A stretch of DNA of 64,000 nt from Codonopsis lanceolata (taxonomy: Eukaryota > Streptophyta > Magnoliopsida > Asterales > Campanulaceae), in the NCBI GenBank assembly GCA_013146195.2, contig CM028377.1, positions 102,453,547 to 102,517,546 on the forward strand. Reading direction: 5' to 3'. The notes below the pieces were generated by a model that was given only the letters and a program-made list of their open reading frames with translations, was not told the DNA's origin and did not search any database. Every line of letters starts with the position of its first letter. Positions within the stretch are counted from its first letter, which is position 1. Below, in pieces: positions 32,265-43,951 of the stretch. The translations under genes and the position numbers were made by a program.

Positions 32265-32661
32265 CTCCCTCCGTTCGAGGCAAAAAGCTTACGATATTAT
32301 TTTGAGATATTTTACTTAAGGTTGGTGTCTGTAAGATTCGTAAGACGGAACTCCCTCTTTCACTGCTCAACCCACAAACACACGGTAAGTCGGATAAGCA
32401 TGATCATTTTTATAAAAAAATATCTGTAACACCGTCTTACCCAAATTTTTATCTTTTACTTAAAAAATCTACTTTCAAAAATCATGTGCACTATCTCTAA
32501 AACATTTTAACTTAACCCACCATATTTTATATAAACATATAAGTTATGCTAAAATATTATTGTAATTATGACAAACTCAAATGCTATCTTTTTATTAATT
32601 ATTAGACTTTACAAACATCAAACCCTTTGAGTAATGGGGTGGAAGTGTGGAACGGATGGAG
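32265..32661. mobile_element. Stowaway-like MITE interrupted by a MULE-like MITE
   Basis: CTCCCTCCGTTCGAGG after TA on the left and GGAACGGATGGAG before TA on the right. Without the 135 bp insertion and one 9 bp duplication it is about 250 bp long, a normal size for the family. Confidence 0.75.
32319..32453. mobile_element. MULE-like foldback MITE (135 bp) with 9 bp target duplication
   Basis: Flanked by exact TTTTACTTA at 32310-32318 and 32454-32462. Ends AGGTTGGTG and TTTTTATC, with GTAAGACGG and CCGTCTTAC inside. The 9 bp duplication points to Mutator-type transposition. Confidence 0.85.
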
Positions 32662-32929
32662 TAATTTGATTGAATGTCATTGCTGCAGTTGTGAATTGCA
32701 TTATGAAAGTATGTTCACCAGATATTAATTAGCTGTAATTTTCAAAAGTATATATGATCATGTCATAAAACTATAGACTGTATCTTATATTGCATCAATA
32801 GTTTGTAAGCCTCCGAGGGAGACAGACCACTCGTGCATGTCCTTCTCCTTTGTCTCTCTCTCCCCTTTGCCCCAAATATATATGGAAATTTCTATTAGCA
32901 TTCTTGTTTAATTTTTCCTGTAAAACTCT

Positions 32930-33595
32930 ATTGCTACTTTATTGGCAATGGGCTGGGTGGCCCGGCTCGATCCAAATCCGGTACGCCAAGCTTATTTTTG
33001 GGCTGGATTGGACCGTTAGAAAAAGTCGATGGACCTACAAAAAGCAAGCTTAACCCAACCATGTCTTGGGCCCGGGGGCCACTGGGTTTTCCGGCCAAAA
33101 TGAAATTAACCATAAAATTATAAAATCTACAATTCAAAATCTAAAAACATGTGATGAAAAGTCTAATGTAGCACTAAAAAAAATACATCAATTCAGACTA
33201 GACAGGATGACCAAAAATTATACAAAAATAAGTTATTTAACAGCAGCAGTAGGTTCTAGGTAGTAGGAAGTAACAATGTAGCAATCGGTATGCATCTTTT
33301 GAAAAAAATAGGCACTAGCAGACTCTTGATTGTTTACTCATCAAGATTAACAATATTGGAAGTTCGATAAACAATTGAATCTCATCCACTTCTTGTACAT
33401 TTGATTTGTAAGAAAGAGAGGTGATTGGGCTGGGTCGGCCCAAAAGCTGGATTTTTTTATCCGAGCCCACCGGCCCACTGGATAGTGCCAAAAAAAACCC
33501 AACTTTTTTTTATCTCGAAAATATAAAGCCCAACCCATCATAGTGTTGAATTCACTGGGCCGACCCATTGGGCTCGACTGCTTTTGCCAGCTCTA
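32930..33595. mobile_element. GGGCTGGG-rich nonautonomous element, probably hAT-like
   Basis: Left part TTGGCAATGGGCTGGGTGG and right part CCATTGGGCTCGACTG with TTTTGCCAGC form a loose inverted pair, and between them 33420-33545 is again rich in GGCCC. No gene. No clean target duplication was found. Confidence 0.4.
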
Positions 33596-33616
33596 CTTTA
33601 TTTCAGTTATACAATA

Positions 33617-33872
33617 CTCCCTCAATTCCAAAATTATCGTCTGGTTGACTTGGCACACGATTTAAGAAAACACATTTGACTTGATTATTAATATTAGTTT
33701 GATGTATAGTTTACTTTAAAACTTATGTGTATGTTAGTCATAGTTAAAGTAGGATGAAAGGTAAGGGTAAAGCGCTAAAAGTATTGTCATGAAAAGGAAA
33801 GTTTCAAAAAAGACAATTATTTTGGGACAGACGAAAATTGAAAGCATGACAATAATTTTGTGACGGAGGGAG
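33617..33872. mobile_element. Stowaway-like MITE at left edge of copy B
   Basis: CTCCCTCAATTCCAAAATTA to TTTTGTGACGGAGGGAG with flanking TA. Same internal text as 21106-21363. Confidence 0.85.
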
Positions 33873-33991
33873 TATATTTTATCGTACTATTGAGGAATGT
33901 CTTAGGAATGTTTCACATGAAGAGTTCACTTTTAAAACTATGTTTATAATTTTTTATACGTAGTACTCCCTCTGTTATAAGCAAATAGTTA

Positions 33992-34249
33992 TTCCTTCGT
34001 TCACAAAATTATTGTCCTACTTTCATTTTTCGTCCATCCCCAAAATAATTGTCTTGTTTGAAACTTTAATTTTTAGGACAACATTGTTACCATGTTACCC
34101 TTACTTTTTCATCTTACTTTAATTATGGGTCACATACACATGTGTTTTAAAATAAACTACACATCAAGCTAATATTAATAATTCAGTCAAATGTATTTCT
34201 TAAACCGTGCGCCAAGTCAACTCAAATGATAATTTTGGGACGGAGGGAG
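33992..34249. mobile_element. Stowaway-like MITE, partner of 16250-16509
   Basis: TTCCTTCGTTCACAAAATTA on the left, TTTTGGGACGGAGGGAG on the right, followed by TA. Shared position in both duplicated copies. Confidence 0.8.
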
Positions 34250-34597
34250 TACTATATTATTTTGGAATGTTTCACATAAAGAGTTGACTTTTAGAACTAA
34301 GCTTAGAATTTCTATAATCTTTCATTTTCACTCCCAACTTGTGTTGTAAGTATATCGGTTGTAATTAAATATTTTTGTAATTACGACCAACTCAAAATCC
34401 AATGACATTAATATATCCTTAATTATTAGATTTTTCAAACTTAAACTCTTTAATTTGAATGAAGGGAGTATATATTGTTACAAATTTCTTCTCTTTTTAT
34501 TTTATTGTTTTTTTTTATATCTAACAAACGATTAGGGTTCTTAACTATTTAAAACTTGATGAATGCCTGATTATTTTTGAGACTTCATACACAGCAA

Positions 34598-34624
34598 TAA
34601 TATATATATATATATATATATATA
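34598..34624. repeat. (TA)n microsatellite
   Basis: About 13 TA units within copy B. Confidence 0.9.
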
Positions 34625-34893
34625 AACATATATTGTCGATAAAATAATGTGGTGATTGATGAGTCTATATCTCAGTCCCTACCATTACCAAGCCCTCTGT
34701 ATGTATATATGGGTTAACATTTCTTGTCAAGGTTCATTCATCCAAAATAACTATCAAATTAATTGGTGGACCAACTTTTACTCAACATCCATATCTTTCA
34801 TGCACCAACCCAAAAATCTGTCGGCATAGTTAGTTATTAAGATATGGGTTGCTGTCCCCTCATTGAACAAAGTTAAATACCAAGACATACTAC

Positions 34894-34995
34894 TTTTTTT
34901 CTTTTTTTTTTAAGGGGGTTATGGGAAGGGATCGAACCTGAGACCTCACATTTTGTGAAGCCCTATGTCTACCACTGGACCATACCCTTAAGGGC
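34894..34995 (-). mobile_element. tRNA-derived SINE with 8 bp target duplication
   Basis: On the minus strand an A box TGGTCCAGTGG (34982-34967 region) and a perfect B box GGTTCGATCCC (34938-34928) are followed by an A-rich tail at 34910-34894. The direct repeat GACATACT flanks it at 34884-34891 and 34996-35003. Copy A has the site once, without insert, near 21585. Confidence 0.9.
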
Positions 34996-35834
34996 GACAT
35001 ACTCACATATAACTACGTATAATTTAACTTTATCTGAATTTGTGGACGATTGAATTTGTTTATCGAAATTGGATATTACAAACTCGAGTTTGTCGTAATT
35101 ATATTATCTTTGACATCCATATCATCGGATCAAATTTATTCGAATTTTTATTTTTGATAGACAATCCAAGTCATATACAAAGCCAAAACTTGTAGGAAGA
35201 GAATTATAAGCTCTATCTTGTAATATTATTTGATGTACCCAGTCCAAATTCGATCACGAAGAAAGTAAGTGTGAACATCAAGTGTTAGTCACGAGCTTAG
35301 AAACAAAGGTTCGCACAAGTGCCAAACATAGTGGACAAGGTTCCTGACCAATGACCGACCTTGATTTCCGTTCAAACTTGGCTGGACTAAAGCTGTGCCT
35401 TTCCAAATTATAAGCTATACCTTGTAATATCATTTATGAAGTTTATTTACCTCATTCGAGTTTAATTTTCTTGTCCCTTATGCGCGTCATGAGGCCACCG
35501 CCAACTCCATGAATCTATGTAAAAGTCGGCAATGCTATGCCATTTAAGAAAAGAACGTTAGGGTTGAGTGGACAAGCTTATAAAAAGAGACAAAACTCTT
35601 AAAGATCAAATCTAAGGAAATCAACAACTATAATTGTTAATAATAGCTCCAATAAATTAACAAAACATGTAGACGGATATAGTGTGTGTTCAAATTTAAT
35701 GGCCATATGATAAAATTTCTAAAAATAAAAGAAGTTGCCTAGGGTAGATGCTTCTTTATTTGTCAAATTCATATTCACTAAATTTTAATTCTACAATTTT
35801 TTTTACCTAACGTGTGTATATATATATTAGATAT

Positions 35835-36526
35835 TCCCTCCGTTCCGGTAAAGAGTTCATTATTTAATTTCATTTTGAAATATTTTACTTAAAAAGTCCA
35901 CATTCAAAAACTAAGACATATAATTAACTACTAAAAGTATCATTTTCTTAAAACAAAATGACTTTCAAACTGACACAGCAGCGAAAATAACACCAATGAA
36001 CTCTTTCCACGAGAAATTCCTTAACGGAAGAAACTCAAACTTTTATTCAAAAGCTGCCGAAATAATGTTTAAGGGTTTATTTATATCCCCTAATAGTCCA
36101 AACCTTAAAAGGAAAAGAATAAATAAAAAATGACGGAAAAACTCTAAAACTTCCGAGGCCCAAAACAGTATCTAAACAGCGTTTTTTGGGCTTCAAAAGA
36201 ATGTCTCACATGGTTCCACCTAGTGAGTCTTGTAGATCTCGTCGAGAGCTTCGATTTGATATGCGGTGGGCCCTGTAATTCATCCGGACGCAAAAGTTAC
36301 GCTCCTTTAAAGATCTGCCGATCGTTATGTGATTTCTACTAGTGTTTAACGGAAACTAACGGAAAAACTGCGAAGCATTGCAACCCACCGATCTACTTTC
36401 AGAAACTATCGTTGACCCCCCTTAACTTCGAACTCTTCCCTAACGCTTTGCTCAAATATGTCTCGACCACTTGTTTTACATCACAAACATAGATTCTTCA
36501 CCCGAAACAATTTCATTGACGAAAAA
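35835..36526. other. Insertion private to copy B: MITE end plus unidentified sequence
   Basis: Starts like a Stowaway-like MITE (TTCCCTCCGTTCCGG). After about 130 bp it changes at TGACACAGCAGCG into some 550 bp of GC-richer DNA with no open frame of note and the look of LTR sequence. Copy A reads straight through this place apart from its TA run. Confidence 0.45.
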
Positions 36527-37213
36527 TGGGATTCATTTCAGCTAATAGTAAGAGGAAGAATTTGGACATAAATTCAAGCCTCTAGAAAATGGTGAAATTA
36601 AAAGAGGGGGAATGCAACGTATCTCTTCAAAGTTTAAACACATTTGGGTAGCTAACAATTGCTATAGGAATTAACATTTACCAGGTTTTAATGTAGCAGC
36701 GTTCACATAGGTCGAAGCTAGAACAACTTTTAACCATGTGAGTTCATCCTTGAAAAGTTTAATATTAAGGGATATATAATTATTATTATAATTTATCATA
36801 ATTAAAAAAATATTTGAATATATGATAATTTTTTAAAGTGCCGTAAAATTTTTCGTGTAAAATATTTTAAAATAGTAAAATAGATTATTTGTTTGAAAGT
36901 TGGAGAAAGTAATAGTGGGCATCTAAAGCTCACGGTGTGGGGGTGTGTTTTAATACTCATTTTCATAAGTCAAATGCATCCCATGAGATAACGTATTATA
37001 TTTTAAAAAAATAAAAATTCACCAACCTTATTTTTAGAAAATAATAAATACTAACATGACATTGGCCATTAGGAGTTCCAGACCTCAGGTGTCCCATGTG
37101 TGCGCACGAGTGGCTTGTCTTGACACTTGACCATGTCCCATTTGAGGTTGCAACTTGGTAGTAATAAAGAATTACGTATTATTATTGTTCATTATAATTT
37201 TATAGCTTAATTA

Positions 37214-37470
37214 CTCCCTCCGTCCCTAAATTATCGTCCTTCTTTCTTTTTTCGTTCATCTCAAAATAATTGTCCACTTTGAAACTTACATTTTTAGAAC
37301 ATCACTTTTATCACTTTACCCTTATTTTTTCACCTTACTTTAATTATGGTCACATACACATGGACTTTAAAGGAAACTACACATTAAACCAATATAAATA
37401 ATCAAGTCAATTGTTTTTTCTTAATCTGTGCGCCGGGTCAACCAGGACAATAATTTAGGGACGGATGGAG
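37214..37470. mobile_element. Stowaway-like MITE
   Basis: CTCCCTCCGTCCCTAAATTA to TTTAGGGACGGATGGAG with flanking TA. 36640-37213 holds no gene that I can see. Confidence 0.88.
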
Positions 37471-37928
37471 TATAACACACTTTTTACAAAATTCAAAAAA
37501 AAATATTAATAACTTTTTTTAAATTCATACAAGTGATTAAAATTTAAAAATCTAAAATATATTTCAAAAATGTATTAAATAGTTACACGATTTTATCCTA
37601 GATTAACTTTCTAATTAAAAAAGGACTTCTTTTGGGATGGAATGGGTATCACTAATACTTTTGTTTTTCTTCCTAAAGTATTCTTAGTCAGAAGACCCAA
37701 GACTAGTTCTCGAGTCACTTAAAACCATAAGTCTGTAAAATTTTCTCTACCAACTGTTTTTTGACTTGAATTTAAGACATATTATTAGTTATTAGTTATT
37801 TCATCTATTTTGGGTAAAAATCAACTATTTTATTTTGAATGTTTTACTTAAATTGTTTGTTTTCAAAAATTAAGACAAAAAGTGTTATTTTATTATTAAT
37901 GTGCTATTAAAAAGATCATTTTTAAGGT

Positions 37929-38079
37929 AAAAACTTGGTAAGATAGTTTTACGAGTATTTTTTTGTAAGACGAATCCTCTTTACTCCAATCTATAATATA
38001 TTAATGGGTTGAGCTGTAAGAGAATGAGACTCCGTCTTATAAATTAAGATTCGTAAAAACATCTTATAGAAAATCTACT
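37929..38079. mobile_element. MULE-like foldback MITE copy (GTAAGAC family)
   Basis: GGTAAAAACTTGGTAAGATAG on the left and CGTCTTATAAATTAAGATTC with TCGTAAAAACATC on the right. No exact target duplication found. Confidence 0.65.
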
Positions 38080-38585
38080 CTTTAAAAAAAAAAAAATCGA
38101 TGACTCTTTGCCCATAACAAGGATATTACGTTATGCATATGTATATTGAATATGTATATCTTTCCCTGTACTTAATGGATTGAATTTGTCTCCTCTTTAT
38201 TAAAGGCATAAATAACGGTGAGACTTGAGAGTAAGACAGGAAGAATATTGGGTGTTCCCTGCTAAACTCGTGTTAGGACACTTGTAGCTTTTTAGAGAAC
38301 TACATCACCCAAGATTCCAAGAACTTTGTAGAATTATTCTGAAAAAGAAGTTTATTAATAAATAAAAAGAAAATTAATATAATTAATCATCAAAATTTAT
38401 GTGGCTTTGCTTTATGATCGATTTATCCACGAGGTAAGCAAGGCCAGCCTACACTTGTCTGAATGCGTAATCATCATCTTTTCCTTTTTTAAATCTCCTT
38501 GGAATCGACTTTATCATTAATAAACTGTAGAAAAAAAATATTTTATTTGATAAAGCAATGAAAATAATTGTAGTGTTTATTATTT

Positions 38586-38690
38586 AAGGTAAAAACTTTG
38601 GAAAGCAGGTCTAATTTGTATTTTATGTAAAATGAATCTTGATTCGACCTATCGTGCATTGATGAATTAAGTTGTGATTTTAAAAATGTT
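38586..38690. mobile_element. MULE-like MITE copy, left part only
   Basis: GGTAAAAACTTTGG and a decayed middle (TCGTGCATTGATGAATTAAG), ending where the next element starts. Confidence 0.45.
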
Positions 38691-38692
38691 TC

Positions 38693-38850
38693 AATGCAGC
38701 GTTTTAAAACGCAACATTTTACAACTACTTTGTATATGAAAATAACGTTTTGAAATAGTTTTTCAAAAGTGTACAAGAAAATAACTGCGTTTTGAAAATG
38801 TTGCGCTTTAAAAATGTTGCGTTTTTAAAACGCTGCACCAAACGAGGCTT
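38693..38850. mobile_element. Foldback MITE (GCCTCGTTTGGTGCAGCG family)
   Basis: Left arm TGCAGCGTTTTAAAACGCAA and right arm with TTTTAAAACGCTGCACC are inverted copies. A related element lies at 43574-43818. Confidence 0.65.
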
Positions 38851-38988
38851 TACTCGACATTTAATACCCCAAAAATAATTCATTCCAAGTTATTGGATCG
38901 TTCAGATTTTGAATCTCCGTGACAGATGATGGAAAGAGATGATTAATTTCAAGTTATTGGGCAGTTAGTTTCGAACTTCAAACATGAC

Positions 38989-38992
<4 letters not shown>

Positions 38993-39028
<36 letters not shown>
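38993..39028. repeat. (GA)n tract, 3' of DUF241 gene 2 (CT on its sense strand)
   Basis: About 17 GA units ending 153 bp from the stop codon of the minus-strand gene; the counterpart of the tract at 30895. Confidence 0.92.
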
Positions 39029-39033
<5 letters not shown>

Positions 39034-39180
39034 TAGCATAACAATGTATTTACTTCATACATAACCACATAATTAATTTTGATTTTGATATGTACATGGG
39101 AATTAAAACTTCAAATCCAAAAGCACATCTTCTAAAATGTGCATGCTTATGGAAGAGTTTGGGATAAAAGATAATAGAAA

Positions 39181-40077
39181 TTAGTGGGACAAGATATTCA
39201 ACAAAGAGGATCTTGTTCTAATCAAGCACCTAAATATGGACTCCAAGCCACCATCCAAGCTTTCAATTTGAATCTCTATCTCCTCTAATCTGTTTTGTGC
39301 AATTTGAACCTTATCCCCTTCATTGCTTGAACCATTTTTGCTTAAATTGAGTAATGCGGCATCTACACTTTCCAACTCATTCATGGCAATCATCCCTACT
39401 TGATCTTCACATGAACTAGTCCCCTTCTGAATCAGTTTCGAAACCAATGACCATCTAGTTGCCTTTGGCTTCGGCTTTGATACCGATGCTGAGAAGAAAA
39501 GCGACATGGATTCGAAGATTGATGCAGTCGTTTCGCCAACTTCCATTAGAACCCGAATCACCGCTACAATATGATGATCAAGATTCACAACCCGTGAACA
39601 TGTGTAATTATCCGCTTGCTTCAAATTCGCAACAAATTTCTTAGCATCTTTCTTGATTCTCTTTCGGAAGGAAATGTAATCGGCTGCGCTTTCTTCAATG
39701 CTCGAATCTCCCTTTCTCCTCCGCAGAGCACACCGGAGATCTCTAACTTTCTCTATAATTTGAGACACCACATCCTTCGCAAGACCACAAATATCCAAGA
39801 ATTTAACCGATCGATCCAACAACTCATTGACCCACTTCTCGTTTTGATCGTTGGAGAGTGCTTGTTGGGTCAATGGTAAATTAAGAAGCTCCTCCATACA
39901 TTTGTACACCGCCGTCAGCCCATTCAAGCCGTCGCAAATGCTCTTTTCTGATGTGACCGCCTCCCATGTTTTGAGCTTGTTGAGCTCTTGCTCTATTCTA
40001 ATAGTGCTAGGATGTGATCTACAAGGCAAACTTATTGATCGAATTTGGTACCTGGATTTTGATGAAGTAATAGCCAT
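39181..40077 (-). CDS. DUF241 (BPS1-like) family protein, paralog 2, intact
   Basis: Intronless 298-residue DUF241 (PF03087) protein; biochemical function of the family is not known. The start MAITSSKSRYQIRSISL at 40077 is the first ATG after the TATA box. RSISLPCRSHP fills the place of the family signature RSxSLPSRPHP. Conserved blocks are VYKCMEELLNLPLTQQAL, WVNELLDRSVKFLDICG, ALRRRKGD, YISFRKRIKKDAKK, IQIESLDGGLESIFRCL and IRTRSSLLNILSH. It matches the protein at 29837-30724 throughout, with a few extra residues such as NEKWVN and SVSKPKPK, so the two are paralogs now facing each other. Repeated plus-strand open frames over this gene are shadows. No damage is visible. Confidence 0.93.
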   Translation of the reverse strand: MAITSSKSRYQIRSISLPCRSHPSTIRIEQELNKLKTWEAVTSEKSICDGLNGLTAVYKCMEELLNLPLTQQALSNDQNEKWVNELLDRSVKFLDICGLAKDVVSQIIEKVRDLRCALRRRKGDSSIEESAADYISFRKRIKKDAKKFVANLKQADNYTCSRVVNLDHHIVAVIRVLMEVGETTASIFESMSLFFSASVSKPKPKATRWSLVSKLIQKGTSSCEDQVGMIAMNELESVDAALLNLSKNGSSNEGDKVQIAQNRLEEIEIQIESLDGGLESIFRCLIRTRSSLLNILSH

Positions 40078-40160
40078 TTGAGGTATTCTTTTGGAGGTAA
40101 CTAGGCAATGTATACTAGTGTTTGTGATTTGGGTTCTTTACTTTGGACAATGTTGGTTGC

Positions 40161-40168
40161 TATTTATA
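40161..40168 (-). promoter_or_regulatory. TATA box of DUF241 gene 2
   Basis: TATAAATA on the minus strand, 84 bp before the ATG, nearly the same distance as in the paralog. Confidence 0.65.
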
Positions 40169-40324
40169 GTATTACAATACTGCATGTTGGAAAAAGTGAG
40201 ATTGGGTCTTAGAATAATTGATCGCAATAGGTTGAGCATGTGATGGCATGGTGGCCTTTGCTTTTAGTTCAAATGTTCAATCATAGAGTGATATTTGGCC
40301 TAACAAAATTTCAAGATCATGTCT

Positions 40325-40460
40325 CGTAAAACTATTTTACAGATTTTAATTAGTAAGATTAAATCCTTTTATCTTTCAACTTAATCTACCAACATATAAT
40401 GATTAAATAAAGAGAATCCATCTTATAAAAAATATGCATAAATTGTCTTTATCAAGTTTT
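40325..40460. mobile_element. MULE-like MITE copy, decayed
   Basis: TCGTAAAACTATTTTAC, ATCTACCAACATATAATG and CCATCTTATAAAAAATATG follow the order of the family in reverse. The DNA from 40460 to 42050 is AT-rich; apart from a Stowaway-like pair of ends at about 41265 and 41450 I find nothing in it. Confidence 0.5.
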
Positions 40461-42052
40461 TGCCAAATTTCAATAATTTGTCCGTTTCTCTAGTGAACCA
40501 ATAGTAGAAAAGGGTCTGAGGTGTCTTTTATAATTATGGGTCATTTTAACATCTGCCATTCTTCTACATGGTCCATTATTGCCACGTTATCATGTGTTTG
40601 GTATTTCTAGTTTGGAGTTCGCCCACAACTCCATACGTAGCGAGTGAATGCAGTTTCATTGGTACACGTATTGATATTGACACGCAACTCCATTTAAGTC
40701 ATTGATGTTCGTTTAAGGTAGGTCTCCTTTAATCTTTACTTAAATTTATGTATTAAATGAAGTGATTTTCAATATTTCATCTAATTTGATATTTTATAGA
40801 TTTTACTTTCACTATTAGTTAAAAAGTTATGTTAAAAATATAATACATAAAATGTCACATCATTTGATACACAAATTTAAGTACATATTAAGTAATTCTA
40901 GCATTACTTTTGTAAACCACGAAGCCATGGAATGCTATTTTAAAAATATGCAATGTCATACTTCATTCGTTTCAAATAATCGTTCCTTCTTAAATAATTG
41001 TTCTTTTCAAAACTTTCTCTTTAAAAAAATAATTTTATCACTTTATTCTTATTTTTTATTTACTTTAATTATGATCACTCTTATATGGGTTAAAGATTAA
41101 AACCTCTTGGGAGCCGATGGGTATTAGTTTTCTTGAACAAGTCTCTGCGAGGATACATTGTAAAAGTTAGAATTATACTTTTTCAGTCAGCTTTATACAT
41201 ATTTACATATTAATTTTTAGTTTTTTTAAAACAAATTGTCAATTAAAAATTAAATGCATATTACTCCTTTAATTTTGTACAAAAAGTCTACTATTCTATT
41301 TTGTGATGTTTTACTTAAAAATCAACTTTCAAAAATTAAGAAATAAAAATATTAATTTATTATTAATGAGCTATTAAATATGTTATTTTTAAAAAAAATT
41401 AATTTTCAAATGAGAACTATTTACCTCAAAACAGAGGGAGTTATCTAGCATCTCATCATAGTTGAAATCAAGTTAAGTAATAAGTAAGTACAAATAAAAA
41501 TTCAAATATTAGACAATAATTAATGAACATTTATAAAGAATGCTAAAATGTGAATTTGGTATTTGGTGGACAATAAGTAATGCTTGGGCACAAAATCTTC
41601 ATCAATTATTGATTGAATTTTTTCATTAGTTAATGGGGGACCTGAACCTATAAAACCAATCAATAACCGCCAACTAGGAATTTGTGGCAAAAAAAATTTG
41701 TAATTGTTTTGTGCCCCTAGAATTACTCAGTGGACAATATATATGTGATGGAGGGAGTAAGTTCTCTCTCAATAACAACCGATTTACAATTTTTTAGCTG
41801 ATAAATAATTTTAGAAAAAAAAAACTATAATTTGATGCATTCGTGTACCATTACCGTCAGGTTTGTCTTTTTTCTAGAATTTACCTAAAAAAAGGTTAAT
41901 TTACTTGCAAAGTGAGTCGGGTCTAGAGGATCCTTCTTACGTACATAAAATATCGTAAGACATTTTTTATATGTTTTTGCATTTACCGTTGAGTGTAAAT
42001 ATTTACAACAAGTTTGGTTTTCATTGTAATATGATCTCATGATTTTGTTTTA

Positions 42053-42195
42053 GATAAAAACTTAGGAAAAATTGTTTTACGGATATTTTCTATAATACAA
42101 ATACGTATGCCCCTAATCTAACCATTCATGTGTTGGATGTGGCTTCGTCTTTATGTATTAATATCCGTAAGACTATCTTACTTGGAGGCCTACTC
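42053..42195. mobile_element. MULE-like MITE copy with near-perfect 9 bp duplication
   Basis: Starts GATAAAAACTTAGG and ends GGCCTACTCA. Flanks TTTGTTTTA and ATTGTTTTA agree at 8 of 9 bases. Confidence 0.65.
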
Positions 42196-42902
42196 ATTGT
42201 TTTATGGTAATTAAATTAAGTGTTATTTGGTAACTAAAATTAATGTTAGATATGATTAATAAAAGGAGTTGTATGATGTGTGGTATACAATAGATAATCT
42301 GGTCTAGTAACAGGAATTATCCGGATCAAAAATATTATCCTTTGCTAATTATACCAAAGTGAGATATGATATTATTAATGTCCTTGCTAAAAAAAATTGA
42401 AACTAAACATTTTTAATTTCAAAATTATTACTGAAATATAATTGATGATTAATAATAAGGACTTTAGCAGTACTGAGATTAATAATATTTTTTTGTAAAA
42501 ATTCATTCTTAATGTCCTTCCCCCACGTGCAACAATTGACCATCGCCATGGAGTCTATCGAACATTATGAATAAAGTCGGTTAAGAAGGGGGCCGGCGAC
42601 TGGGTGGCTTCCAAAGTAATTGTCTGGGGAGAATGAACTTAGAACAAGAGACAAAGATATAAGGAAATTCAAAGGTACGTAAGCGTACCAGTGTTCTTCT
42701 GTAGTACAAATAATTGCATTCCTATTTAATACTCTCGTCTTACTAGATAAAAAGTTTAATAATCCGAATTCTATTTTGGATAATTTATTTAAATAATAAT
42801 TTTTGAAATTTATACTTCATATAACCTTTCAATTTCACTCTCCAGATAAAATATAAATATGTTGACTATGCTTAAATATTTTTATAAAATGTTAATTATT
42901 CA

Positions 42903-43456
42903 TAATGTTCTAAAACTCCCCGCCTAGCTCCGTATAGGTGCTAGACCCCTTTTTACCGCCGCGACTTTCTTAGTCGCCGTCTAATCGACCAAGTCACCGC
43001 CTACGTTGCCAGTCTGCCAGATAAATAAAAGAAAAAAAGATGAAAAAGAAGGGGGCTGTCTCGAGACTCATAATTTAGAATTAGAAGGGATTAGGAAAAA
43101 TATGTTAGACTGTGGGTTGTAGAAGCAGTAAGTAGGTGAAGTAATATTTTTTTTTGTTTTTTGTTCTAAACTTTGCTGGTTTATTACTTTGGGGTTGTTG
43201 AGAATTGAGATTAAAGGTAGGTTTGTATATTTTTGTTCATTTTACAAATATAGACAAGTGTTTGATAAAATGACAAATATAAAAAAAAATAAAGTCGTAG
43301 TCAATGTGTTTGATTTTTGATATAAATTATCAAAAAAATGGTAATTATGTCTTAATTCTAGGTCATGTCTAGGCCCCGATTACGCCTCGACTAGTCCCCT
43401 AGGCGCTAGGCGCTAGTGTGTCACTTAGTGGCCACCTAACAATTTTTAGAACATTG
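42903..43456. mobile_element. hAT-like nonautonomous element (554 bp)
   Basis: Terminal inverted repeats TAATGTTCTAAAA and CAATGTTCTAAAA (right end inverted), flanked by exact 8 bp duplications ATTATTCA at 42895-42902 and 43457-43464. The subterminal regions are rich in CGCCTAG/CTAGGCG words. There is no transposase. Confidence 0.82.
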
Positions 43457-43573
43457 ATTATTCATGTTTTAATTATTACGAATACTTTTTAAACGTGAAT
43501 ATTTTGGATGAAACATGAGTAGTTTTTTGAAACTCTATCAGTTTTTAAATTGTTGTCATGTTGACTGTTTTAA

Positions 43574-43818
43574 GGCCTCGTTTGGTGCAACATTTTTAAA
43601 ACGTAGTTCTTTTATTGTTAATACGTTTTGAAAACTATTTCAAAATGTTATTTTCATAAATAGAGTAGTTGTAAATGCAACATATTCTTAAAACACTCCA
43701 AATTAGAGCGTTTTAAAATGTTGCACATTTTAAAAACATTGCACTTTAAAACACTTTTAAAAAGAAAACGTGACATATTTTACAAGCTTTTTGGTCAAAA
43801 ATGCTCCATCAAACAATT
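43574..43818. mobile_element. Foldback MITE, relative of 38693-38850
   Basis: GCCTCGTTTGGTGCAACAT on the left and GCTCCATCAAACAATTAC on the right, with ATTTTAAAAC words between. Confidence 0.5.
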
Positions 43819-43951
43819 ACTAAGTCAAAATGACTATTTTTCAAATAAAATTTAATATTTGTTTTTAATTTTGTTTTAAATGATGAAACATGTAATTTAT
43901 AGTACTAAAAATTTACTACAAATCAGGTGTTTTATAATTTTGAAAAAATAT

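Larger units (their letters stand above)
33880..36640. repeat. Segmental duplication, copy B
   Basis: The compact partner of copy A (see 16130). It keeps the empty site of Copia-A at about 34345-34375 (GTATATCGGTTGTAATTAAA) and lacks the MITE of 21106 and the 3.8 kb block of 21770-25610. Private additions here are the SINE at 34894 and the insertion at 35835-36526. The interval 35225-35450 has no counterpart in copy A and no gene. Confidence 0.85.

Noticed and set aside
34894..34995. Possible tRNA gene
   Set aside because: A and B boxes are present, but there is an A-tail and a target duplication, and no cloverleaf, so it is a SINE.
39459..40081. Plus-strand open frames of 61-87 codons
   Set aside because: They are antisense to the intact DUF241 gene.
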